64,000 nucleotides of DNA from Poecilobothrus nobilitatus (taxonomy: Eukaryota; Arthropoda; Insecta; Diptera; Dolichopodidae), in contig OX352774.1 of assembly GCA_947095535.1 (NCBI GenBank), positions 70,618,416-70,682,415 of the forward strand, written 5' to 3'. The notes under the pieces were generated by a model that saw only the letters and a program-made list of their open reading frames with translations, did not search any database and was not told the DNA's origin. Positions 47,645-57,672 of the stretch are shown one piece after another. The translations under genes and the position numbers were made by a program. The first letter of the stretch is position 1, and the number at the start of each line of letters is the position of its first letter.

Positions 47645-48745
47645 ATAAGGCAGAATGCAAAACTAAAAGTTTCTAAAGGGATACATTTTTAAAAAGACAA
47701 AAACAGTTAAGGATATTGTAACTTGTACCAAAATTTCTAAATTTTCTTAAAATTTTACATATATTGAAGAAAAAATTGTGGAAAACTAAGAGACACTTTC
47801 TTTAATTTAAAGGAAACTCTATACAATGAAGGAACACCATTAACACAAATCAAATTATAATGCTGAAACTTTAATTTTTGCGTTTTATTTTGAAAAAAAT
47901 TTGTACAGGCACTAAATTTACAGGTGTCTACAAAAAGGTCAATTCCAATTTTTAACGTTTAATTAGTTCTTAAGAGAGGTACAAAAAAATTTCTGAGGTA
48001 TGTGTAAAGGAGAGGGACAAACAAATTTTCTGAAACTTCTTTTCTCTAAAATTTCAAGATTCTTTAAGGTATAAACCAAAATTTTGTTTTTACATAACGG
48101 TGAATTTCAATACTAAATTTAACAATATTGATGTTGTATTATTAATTTAAAGAAATGGTCGGTCATTTTTTGATTGAAAAAATGTTAAGCAAAACCTGAA
48201 ATATACTCATTTGAAAATAGAGACCATTCAAGCTTTTAGGGACTGTAATTACGTAATGGGTGGCGCAACCAAAGAAAGTTGTTTAGATTTACATTTATTT
48301 TATAAATTAAATTTGAAATTATATTTTAAATAAAAGTATTATAAAACAAAAAAAAAAAATGGAATTCTTACTCCTGTTAAGGCGATAGAATTACGTTAAA
48401 AAGAAAAACATAAGATACGATAAAAGAGTGTCGAGAAGAGGAAAACTCTTCTATTAATTTTTTAAATATAACAATTCTGTTGTAATTTTTTATATTATTG
48501 GGTAGTTCATTGTAAAGTTGCATTCCTTTTGACATAAGTAAATTTTTTGTGTTACTTTTTTTATATACAACGGTAGTCTAAAATCTCATCTTTTTTGTAA
48601 ATAATAATAATAACCCACATGTTAAGTAGTTCTTCAAAATTGTTTCTCAAAAATTTCATTATTTTAATTTAAATGGTGTAGAAATTTTGTAAAAAGACTG
48701 ACGGAGAATAATTTCTTTTTTAACAAATATTCTAAAAAGAGATTC
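47645..48745 (+). mobile_element. Inverted-end repeat family R1, old copy with an insertion
   Basis: AAGGCAGAATGCAAAAC at the left, then CAGGTGTCTACAAAAAGG, TACATAACGGTGAATTTC, GACTGTAATTACGTAATGGG and finally AATGGTGTAGAAATTTTG with GACTGACGGAG follow R1 order. About 240 bp between 48360 and 48600 do not belong to R1 and begin with the inverted-repeat block at 48365. Confidence 0.6.
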
Positions 48746-49245
48746 ATTTTCTATGTTCTAACAAAAACATCTGTCCTGTTGTGAACATGTGTGCTGTCCT
48801 GATTTTATAACTTGTACAAACAAATTTAATATAATTTAACAAATAAATTTAATATATATACATACATAAAAAGATATTTTAAAGAAAAGGGCTTGACCAG
48901 TTTATTTCATATATGGCTGCAGGTTTCAAATATTATCCTCAAAAGCTATAGTTGTTTTAGTAGCATGATGATAATTGACTATAGATTCACTCATAAAAAT
49001 TTTATAATATTTTTCTAAACATTATAACAAATGGATTGCCCTTTCAAAAAAAAAAATAAATCAACAAAAAAAAAAAAATTATTTATTATTTATGTTTATA
49101 AATAAGTTATTTTTCAGAAATGAATACATATAATTTTTGTCTTTGTTTTTTTTTCTTTTTCCTCTTCTCGACATTCTTTACCGTATCTTATTTTTTTCTT
49201 TCCAAAGTAAATTCGATCATACTTAAACAGGAGTGAAACGAAAAC
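48365..49245. repeat. Pair of 80-bp inverted repeats about 700 bp apart
   Basis: The left copy (48365-48450) contains ACTCCTGTTAAGG, ACATAAGATACGATAAAAG and GTGTCGAGAAGAGGAAAA. The right copy (49153-49245), inverted, contains ACTCCTGTTTAAGTATGATC, AATAAGATACGGTAAAGAA and TGTCGAGAAGAGGAAAA. They may be the ends of one element that carries the R1 right end between them, or two insertions of the same short repeat. Confidence 0.7.
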
Positions 49246-50411
49246 GAGAAACATAAGAGGGAATCCTTATTTAATCTTTTCAATTCATTTCTTTTTTTTG
49301 TTTTATAATGAAATTTTTTTTTTTTTTTTTTTTTATGTAATAAAAATCCTAGATGACAAATTATATAAAATAATTTTCTGTTTTTTTTTTTTTTTTTTTC
49401 ATTTCATTTCAATTCTTTTTATATAACGGTAAAATACAAAATTAAATCAAATTATACAAAAAAAAAAAAAAAATTAAAAAAAAAAAGTAATAATAATCGA
49501 GAACCTCAGATGTTTTGAATTACTGATAATAACACAAAATTAAGGGTGGGCTAATAATTTTTTTTTTCCCACCTCACCATCTTACCACCGTACACATATT
49601 TTTTTTTCAATTCAAAATCTACAAGAAAAAAACAAAAATACAATTTCCCCTTTAAAACAAAAAAAAATTGCTACTTATTATTACCATTATTTACCGTTAA
49701 TATACACAAAAATATTCAGAATAATATTAAAATAAAATAACGGTAATAATAGTAACAAATAATACAAAGAAAAACAAAAAAAAAAAACAGAACAAATTAT
49801 TTAACATTTGCACAATTTTTTTATTTTCTCTTTCTCTCTACCACATTTTTAATAATTTTTTTTACTTGTATGCTTGGCTCTTTAGATTCCTTTTAAAAAT
49901 TGAAAGATTTTGATTTTTTTTTTTTTTTTTAATATTTTTTTGTTAAAAGAATAAAAAAAAATTTTAAATAAGGACAATTATAACGGAATTTTTAATAGGT
50001 ATATATAAATTACCATATATACATTTAACATTACAATAAATATTATGTATATGTGTTAAAAAAATTACAATCACTGTCATAAAATTGGGCTTAAAATGTT
50101 AAAAAGTTAATTTATTTAAAAATCGTAACTTTTTTTTGATACGATCTGTAAAAATGTTTAAATTTTTTTTTAATATAAAATCGTATTTCGATATTCAATT
50201 GTGGAATTTATATTAATTTACTATAAATTCCACAATTGACTATTTAAAATAATCGGTTAAGTTAAAATATATTTATGTATTTATGTTTTAAAATATTGTA
50301 CAAAATGCAGCCAAGTAAACAGGAGCTTAGTAAAAAGAAAAATTCATAAAACTGAGTTTACTTGTGAATACTTTTTGTATCTTAATATCTGCGCAAAAGA
50401 AAAAAAAACAA
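49246..50411. other. Non-coding stretch; perfect hairpin at 50195-50239
   Basis: It has long poly-T and poly-A tracts (49315-49334, 49380-49399, 49458-49473). At 50195-50239 an 18-bp perfect stem (TCAATTGTGGAATTTATA and its complement) encloses a 9-base loop. No gene was recognised. Confidence 0.55.
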
Positions 50412-51184
50412 GGTAGAATGTAAACCAACGGTTTTTAAAAGCGCACATTTCCAAAACACAATACAAACTGTTTCCATTGTGGCTTGCACAAAAATTTGAA
50501 AATTTAAGACATTTTTTGTAATAAGAAAATATGTGAAAATAGCACTTTTCTGGAATTTTGAGGGGCTGTAAGTCCGGAACCCTTTATAACTAAGAAAAAC
50601 CGTTAATACACGTAAACATATATTACAGGAGCTTTAATTTTTATGTTTTGGCGAAGAAAATTTGTACAGGTGCTTAAGTTACAGGTGCCAAAAAAATTTT
50701 CTGAGCAAACTTATACTAATTCTAAAAGTTCTTTCTTACCTCAAAATGTCAAGCCTCTATCTAGAAGCGTGCCGGAGTTATGAAAGTAGAAAAATCATGC
50801 AAAATTTGGTTTTCACATAACGGTAAATTTAAATACTAAATTTAAAAAAATTGTATAATTTTGATATTAATTTACAAAGTTAAAAAAAATACCTGTCGAA
50901 TGACGTTTTCCTATTGAACAAATCTTAAGCAGAACATAAGATACATGCATTTAAAAATAGGGCTTTTTCAAAGTTTGAAGGGCTATAGCTCCGTAATGGA
51001 TGGGGCTACATGAAAAAGTTGTTCCACAAAATTATTTTTTTATGAAACCTATTTATGGTTAAAATGTTTTTTCTCTATTTTTAAAGGTGTAGAAGTTTTG
51101 TAAACAGCCAGACGGACGGACGGACGGACAGAGTGAAACTAATAAGCACATTTTTTTAAAATTTTTTTGGAAATGTGCTAAAAA
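50412..51184 (+). mobile_element. Inverted-end repeat family R1, copy 2
   Basis: It starts GGTAGAATGTAAACCAACGG and AAAAGCGCACATTTCCAAAA and ends TTTGGAAATGTGCTAAAAA. GACGGACGGACGGACGGAC precedes AGTGAAACTAATAAGCACA. Internal blocks (ACATAACGGTAAATTTAAAT, GCGTGCCGGAGTTATGAAAG) are almost identical to those at 55.4-56.7 kb, so these two copies are younger than the others. Confidence 0.8.
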
Positions 51185-51285
51185 GGAAGGGAAGGTGGAT
51201 TTAGTCAGTAAGAATCTGACACTACCAAACGGGAATTCTTGGTATCTTTAGAAGATTCGCATCTGCCTTAGGAAAAGAAAATAAA
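51185..51285 (+). mobile_element. Type 2 SINE, 3' end fragment on the plus strand
   Basis: GGAAGGTGGATTTAGTCAG, TAAGAATCTGACACTACCAA and CTGCCTTAGGAAAAG follow the 3' end of 40186-40861 in direct orientation. It abuts the right end of the R1 copy at 51184 without a gap, so R1 probably inserted into the SINE or cut it. Confidence 0.75.
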
Positions 51286-51847
51286 AATCTGAAATTTTTA
51301 ATAAAAATATTTTAGAATATTGTGATTACTTTGCTTTTTTTTTTCTTTTTCAGCAACTTTCTTTAACGAGCAAAGTTATCCAATAATTTTTTGACTAAGC
51401 TTCAGTTTCTTTTTAATCATTAGTTTAATTAAGTTGTGGATTAATCGATTGTAGTAATTATACAAGATTATGAAATATAAATATTAGAGATATGCGCCGT
51501 CTGTTATCTTATATAATAATTATTTACCTCACTAAGTCAATATATATTGATACTTTGTATAAACCCTGTATAATTAAGAAAAGCCATTATCACATGTCAA
51601 AATATAATGTTGGTGGTGTGTGTTTCACTTTGAGGAACTCCCTGTTTTTGTGTTTCACTTTTTAAACAAATTTTGTTCAGGTGTTATAGATACAAAAGTT
51701 ACAGGTATCAACAAATAACAAATTTTTAATATTTAACCGTCAAATAGGTCTCAGACAGAATACAAAATATTTTTTTTGAGGTAACTAACTTATAACTTCT
51801 AAATCTAAAAATATAAAATCTGCTGTTGGTAATTTTTAGATTTAGCC
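51286..51847. other. Non-coding stretch; R1-like scraps
   Basis: TTACAGGTATCAACAAATA and AACTTATAACTTCTAAA near 51700-51800 recall R1 internal blocks, but ends cannot be placed. Confidence 0.4.
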
Positions 51848-52476
51848 GTTTGGTAGTGTCAGATTCTTACTGACTAAATCCACCTTCCCTTCCCCGTTAA
51901 CCAATATAATGCGATGAAATCTCTACATGCTAACGCTGTATATTGGGTAGGGAGTAGGGATAAGAAAGAATAGAAGAATAGGATGCGGAAACATTGAATG
52001 TCAGTGTGGCTGTTAGGAAACAATGAATTCACCTATTATTATTACTATTTTGCTAATAGTGAGAATAGCCGTTACAACAGTTACAACATGCAGTAGTATG
52101 TAACACCCTCCTACATGAGGTAATTAATGAAGAAAACCAATGTCAATGTCAATGAAGCAGCTATTGGTATTAGTATTACTTATTAATATTATTATTTAGT
52201 ACAGAATCAGGGCCATCATGGATTACAACGTGCAGTAGTATATACCACCTTCCTGCATGATATAATCAGAGATAGGTCCCCTGTAGCAAGTATTTTTATT
52301 ATTATTACTATTATTATTATCATTATTATTATTACGATTATTATTCATTATATAATACACATTACTACGATATAAAATTACTACATATTTTTTATTTATA
52401 TGATCTGACCGGGGTTTGAAGCTAAGACCCTCCGATTGAAAGGCTGGCGACTTAACCAGTACGCCATGAGTCAGAT
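51848..52476 (-). mobile_element. Type 2 SINE, nearly full-length copy
   Basis: On the minus strand the head (52476 downward) has TCTGACT that can pair over seven bases with GGTCAGA (acceptor-stem-like), A box TGGCGTACTGGTTAAG and B box-like GCTTCAAACCCC. The body repeats the ATT microsatellites and duplicated blocks of 40186-40861 and ends near GACACTACCAAACGG without the last 50 bases. Beyond the head, CTTAACCACTACGTCATG at 52479-52497 is a second partial head, which suggests a tandem head duplication. Confidence 0.75.
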
Positions 52477-52497
52477 AAACTTAACCACTACGTCATG

Positions 52498-54008
52498 TCA
52501 AATTTTATAAATCTCTTGTTTAGATAATACATTACTTTTTATTATTTTTTTAAAAAAAATAATAATTTGCGTCTCTTACTTTGTATTAATTGTATTAATT
52601 TTGTATTAATAATTATTACTGTTCTTAACTGTTTATTTTGATTCAATGTAATATTTTAACTTGAATTAAAAACTATATTCAGTATTTAAGTTAACTTAAA
52701 ACCAAATTTAGACAGTATATTTAAGCCATAGTTATAAACAACAAAGCATTGAACTCAAGCTACTTAAAGTACCGTTCGAAATGATCATATAAAATAATAA
52801 AATGATGAAATATATAAAATATAATTTCAAATTTTTTGCCCGTAAATGTTTAACATAAATATAGGCGTTAATATAATGGAATTATAAAATAAGGATCAAT
52901 CACATTGAAATAAGAAATAAAGTTTTTTTTTTGTTTTTTCTTTTTTTTAATATCCTTGCATAATAATAATAATTTTTCATTTTTATTATTCTTAAAATTT
53001 TTTATTTATTCTCTTTCTTTGTTACTTTTATATACCCACCTAATTGTAACTACCTATGATGGTGAATATAAAATTAAATTATTTTAATTTTTTTTTTTGA
53101 CATATTCTTTTATTGAGGTGAAAAAGGACAAAATTGAATTAATTATAATATTAAATAAAATATAAAAACAGATATATATATACATATATAAACAAATTTA
53201 TATGAAAATCAGAATATATAAACTATATACATTGTATATACTACTATACAATTTATTTTAAACAAGTAATTTAAAAAGGTATTGGGGAGCATGTTGTTAT
53301 TGTTGCTATTGTTGTATAAGAATATGTTTAATCTCTGTTTACTGCAGCAATAATAAAATGTCATGAAAATTGTATATAATTGTAAAATTGTGAATTGTAA
53401 ATTTTTATTGTATAATTTTTTGTAATTACATGGTAATTGTAAATATTATAAATAGTGATTTTTATTACTTAATGTTTAACATGAATTTTGTTGGTATATA
53501 ATAAAACAAAAATGTAAATATAAATTTCTGATCGTTATGATAATGATTTGATAAAGTTGTTAAAGTTATAGTATAAATTTTATTATTGAAAAAATACTTT
53601 TACAAGGGAAAAATTTAATTAAAAATGAATTTTAATGTAACTGACAGATTTTATGACACTTATATATAATATTATATTTTTTATTTTTATTCTTGGTTCA
53701 TTATGGGTCAGTATATATATAACTACTGTATATTGGCTATTATTTTAATTTTTTTCAAATTTAAATTAATAGTCCATGTATATGGTACATGTATTAAATA
53801 ATTCTAGACACAAGTTTCTTTTTTTTTTTTTTAAATTTTTATTGTAGTAATATACTATATAGTGTAGATTCAAGCTTTGATCAGTAAGTATTTAATATAG
53901 TTACATATATTTGATATACATAGTTGATATTAGAATTAATTAATAAAATAGTTTATATAATTACGAGGTAAAACCTTATTCAATTGTACAATTGCCATAG
54001 ATGCAAAT
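52498..54008. other. Non-coding stretch, nothing assigned
   Basis: TA-rich DNA and homopolymers (53818-53833 poly-T). No gene was recognised. Confidence 0.45.
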
Positions 54009-54304
54009 GGGTTACTATCACAAGCCTCTATTTCTTTTGACTATATTTCATTTGCCTGTATTTCATTTGCCTGTTTTTATTTGCCTGTATTATACAAAAA
54101 TATATTATATAAATATTCTGTAAAAGGCGTGAATTAGCTATGGTACCTCGTAATATAGATTCTCATATATACATATATATAAATATTTTGGAAAAAGCAT
54201 AAATCCCTGCTTTTGAATGCAATTCTAAAATTTCTCCTAGTTTAGAATGAAACACAGGCAAATGATACTACGGGCAAATGAAATAAAAGCATATAGCACG
54301 CTTC
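54009..54304. mobile_element. Foldback element, arm motif CAGGCAAATGAAATA, with core
   Basis: The left arm has GGGTTACTATCACAAGCCTC, TATATTTCATTTGCCTG, TATTTCATTTGCCTG and TTTTTATTTGCCTG in direct repeat. The right arm has CAGGCAAATGATACTA and GGGCAAATGAAATAAAAG inverted. Between them are about 1.7 core units (54105-54240): ATATTTTGGAAAAAGCATAA, CCCTGCTTTTGAATGC, AATTCTAAAATTTCTCCTAG. It belongs with 36263-36785. Confidence 0.75.
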
Positions 54305-55352
54305 CATGCAAATGCATTTACATTATTGGACTGATGAATAAATTTCATAACATTTTGATTTTTGTATCAGCTCTAGTAAAATAAGCACCAATTTTAAATC
54401 ATTTAGAAAATTATTATTTAAAAGGGACGACACATGACATATTTTCCCATCATAGTAGTAATTAGATTAAGTCATGTTCTTATATTTTAATACCTTACAA
54501 TATCTATGTATACCCTTAGAAAAATCACCATAATTGAATTTTTCGGTGAAAAGTTATTTAAAGTACACAGTATTCCGATTTTGAAAAAATGTTTTCTTCT
54601 TTGTAGGTAAACAACCATAAGGGGTACAATAATAAGTCAAATGCATAAAACTAAGCTTAAATTAAAATCTCAAACTTTTCATATAAAAATTGAAAAAGTA
54701 TATTTTGAGATCAAGTTTATAGTGATTTCAATTTTCAATTTTTGAATAAATACTTATATTTACCTTAATATTTAATTAACTTAATTCTATTGCAACAGAA
54801 ATTTACAAAGTCATTAAAATATTTTAATAAATTAATAACATTATAATATCATTATTATAAATCAAATAATTGAAATATACCATAGGGAAAAACATTCTAT
54901 ACTTAAATTGGATGCTTCGTACAGCATTTTTCCGTGACGGTCCTTTTTGACAGTATTGTAATCAACCAGAAAGAACTTTGGCGGCTTTCTTTTCTTAAAG
55001 TGAAAAGTTAAACCAATAATCCATACTTACAAAGTAATAAGAAATTTAAAAGAGTATATCATCTAATAAAATATTTAAATAAATTAATACAAAATTATAA
55101 ATATATATTGTGAAAGAAAGCTTCTAAAACAAAATGACATTTTTTGTGTTATTGTTTTTGCTCAATCAATCAATCAATTTTTAATCAATTTTCGTTGATT
55201 AGTGAAATATGCCGAATATTATATTAAAATAAAATTTCGAATTTTTGTTAAATTGATATTTTTAAATTAAAATATTTTTAAATAATCTTAAAATATCACA
55301 TGATATAGAAAAGATTGAATTTGAAAGCCACCTTTGAATGAATATAAAAACA
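54305..55352. other. Non-coding stretch, nothing assigned
   Basis: A less AT-rich patch near 54910-55000 (GATGCTTCGTACAGC, CCGTGACGGTCC, TTGGCGGCTTTC) has no open frame. An inverted motif pair is near 54640-54715. No gene was recognised. Confidence 0.4.
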
Positions 55353-56680
55353 AGGTAGAATGTAAACCAATGGTTTTTAAAAGCGCACATTTCCAAAACT
55401 CAATACAAACTGTTTAGAAGTGTGACTTACACAAAAATTTGAAAATTTAAGACATTTTTTGTAATAAGAAAATATGTGAAAATAGCACTTTTCTGGAATT
55501 TTGAGGGGCTGTAAGTCCGGAACCCTTTATAACTAAGAAAAACCGTAAAAAGTTAAGTTAATACACGTAAAAATATATTATTGAAGCTTTAATTTTTATG
55601 TCTTGCCGAAGAAAAATTTTTACAGGTGCCTAAGTTAGAGGTGTCTAAAAATAGCAAATTTTCAATTTTTGAGGCGTAATAACTCATAAACAGGGGGTGG
55701 TCCGAAAAAATTTTCTGAGCAAACTTATACTAATTCTAAAAGTTCTTTCTTGTCTCAAAATTTGAGGTTCCTATTTAAAGCGGTGCCGGAGTTATGAAAA
55801 AAGAAATTTCATGCAAAATGTGGTTTTCACATAACGGTAAATTTAAATCGTAAATTACAAAATATTACATAATTTTGATATTGTTTTATATAGATAATAA
55901 AATTTTCGATCTTCTGACGGTTTTAGATTGCAAAACTATTACGCATAGCCTGAGATATATACATCTGAAAATGGAGCTTTTTCGCAATTTTGAAGAGCTG
56001 CAACTTTGGAACCCTTTACAATTAAAATAAACCTTTACCACACGTAAAAATATATTACTGTAGCTTTAATTTTTATATCTTGCAGAAGTAAAATGTGTAC
56101 AGGTTCCTAAGTTACATGTGTTTAAAAATAGCAAATTTTCAATTTTTAAGCCCTAATAGCTCATAAACAGGGGGTGGTCCGAAATATACTAATATACTAA
56201 TTCTAAAAGTTCTTTCTTGCCTCAAAATTTCAAGCTTCTATCTAAAAGCGTGCCGGAGTTATGAAAGTAGAAAAATCATGCAAAATTTGGTTTTCACATA
56301 ACGGTAAATTTAAATACTAAATTTAAAAAAATTGTATAATTTTGACATTAATTTACAAAGATAAAAGAAATACCTGTCAAATGACGTTTTCCGATTGAAC
56401 AAATCTTAAGCAGAACATAAGATATATGCATTTAAAAATAGGGCTTTTTCAAAGTTTGAGGGGCTGTAGCTCCGTAATGGGAGGGGCTACATGAAAAAGT
56501 TGTTCCACAAAATTATTTTTTTTATGAGACCTACCTATGGTTAAAATTTTTTTTCTCTATCTTTAACGGTGTAGAACCGGACAACAACCGGACCGAAGGA
56601 CGGACGGACGGACGGACGGACGGACAGAGTGAAACTAATAAGCACATTTTTTCAAATTTTTTTTGGAAATGTGCTAAAAA
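55353..56680 (+). mobile_element. Inverted-end repeat family R1, longest copy with doubled interior
   Basis: It starts AAGGTAGAATGTAAACCAAT and AAAAGCGCACATTTCCAAAA and ends TTTGGAAATGTGCTAAAAA. The interior is present twice: ACTCATAAACAGGGGGTGGT, ATAACGGTAAATTTAAAT and related blocks occur at 55.63-55.87 kb and again at 56.10-56.32 kb, about 470 bp apart. A GGAC tetranucleotide tract at 56594-56628 stands before the right end. It is 1.33 kb, against about 0.75 kb for copy 2. Confidence 0.8.
56594..56628 (+). repeat. GGAC tetranucleotide microsatellite inside R1
   Basis: About eight units of ACGG in a row. The same tract is shorter at 51115-51130 and 3063-3077, so it varies in length between R1 copies. 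Confidence 0.85.
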
Positions 56681-57002
56681 GTTAGTGTTTTTCAAGTTAT
56701 AAAAAAGGTATATTTAAAATCGGTCAATTACTTTGGCTTAATATTGAGCTTTCCTCTCTTTTCTTTCAGATCTTTTTATATTTTTAAAAAGTTTGTTTAT
56801 TTTTTAGTAAATTTTAAATTTAATTTTTTTTTTTTAATTTAACACTGCCGCCATTATTTAACGCTTTTTTAACAATTTTAAAAATTTTTGAATTCCCCCT
56901 TTTTTTTTGTCTATATAAGGTTGATTTATAAGTATATATTTTTAATTTGAAATAAAAACAAAACTGTATAAAATATCAATATAATTTTTTATTTATTTTA
57001 GA

Positions 57003-57672
57003 TATTGGTCCATGAAATGTAAATGATCACTTCTGGAATTTTTTAAAAATTCGATTCCGGAACACCAACTTTTTCACATAAACCAGCACCTACATATTTC
57101 ACCAAAAACACGAATAATGTTGTTATAAAATTATTGAGTGTTTGTGGTTTATTGCAGTAAACCAATGATTTAACATAACTCCAAAAGTTCAATGTGGCCA
57201 TTTCATGATGGCCAGTTCACATTGGCATTTCTGAAAATTATACGGCCATTAAATTTTTCTCTCAATAAATTGATCGTGCCACGAGATGTATCCCATGTTA
57301 CACGATCTTGTTGAAACCATATAATCATTTAATTAATGCCACAAAAATTCAGTAATCATGTTTCAGTAGCGTTTTCCACTGAGGTTCTTAAGAATGATAT
57401 CTAATTGATTATTCCCAAACTTTGGTTCATAGCATAGATATTTTCAGCAGTATGTTTACGTTTTTGACAGCTTCAATTCTTAACTTCACAAATACAATCA
57501 TTTGTCCCGAATTTTTTAATTAGATTACGAATAGTAATCTCTGTACTGTATTATATGTTCACTATAAATTTCATGCAATGTACCAATGCCCAACGTATCC
57601 CGTAATAGATTCATTATTTTTGTAATAAATGTTAACAATTTCTATACGCTGTGATACTGTGTATCTTTCCAT
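57003..57672 (-). pseudogene. Mariner/Tc1-type transposase, degenerate and internally deleted
   Basis: The minus strand starts MERYTVSQRIEIVNIYYK, the N-terminal helix-turn-helix start of a mariner-like transposase group. From 57319 downward another frame reads WFQQDRVTWDTSRGTINLL and NGRIIFRNANVNWPS, around the second catalytic aspartate (FQQD). Then YVKSLVYCNKPQTLNN and CEKVGVPESNF give the C-terminal region. Intact family members are about 340-350 residues, while only about 670 bp is left here. The segment with the first aspartate is missing, and there are frameshifts and at least two stops (after NWPS and after ESNF). It is inactive. The terminal repeats could not be placed. Confidence 0.8.

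Noticed and set aside
47454..47660. 68-codon minus-strand open frame
   Set aside because: It is the antisense of a decayed LINE terminus readable on the plus strand.
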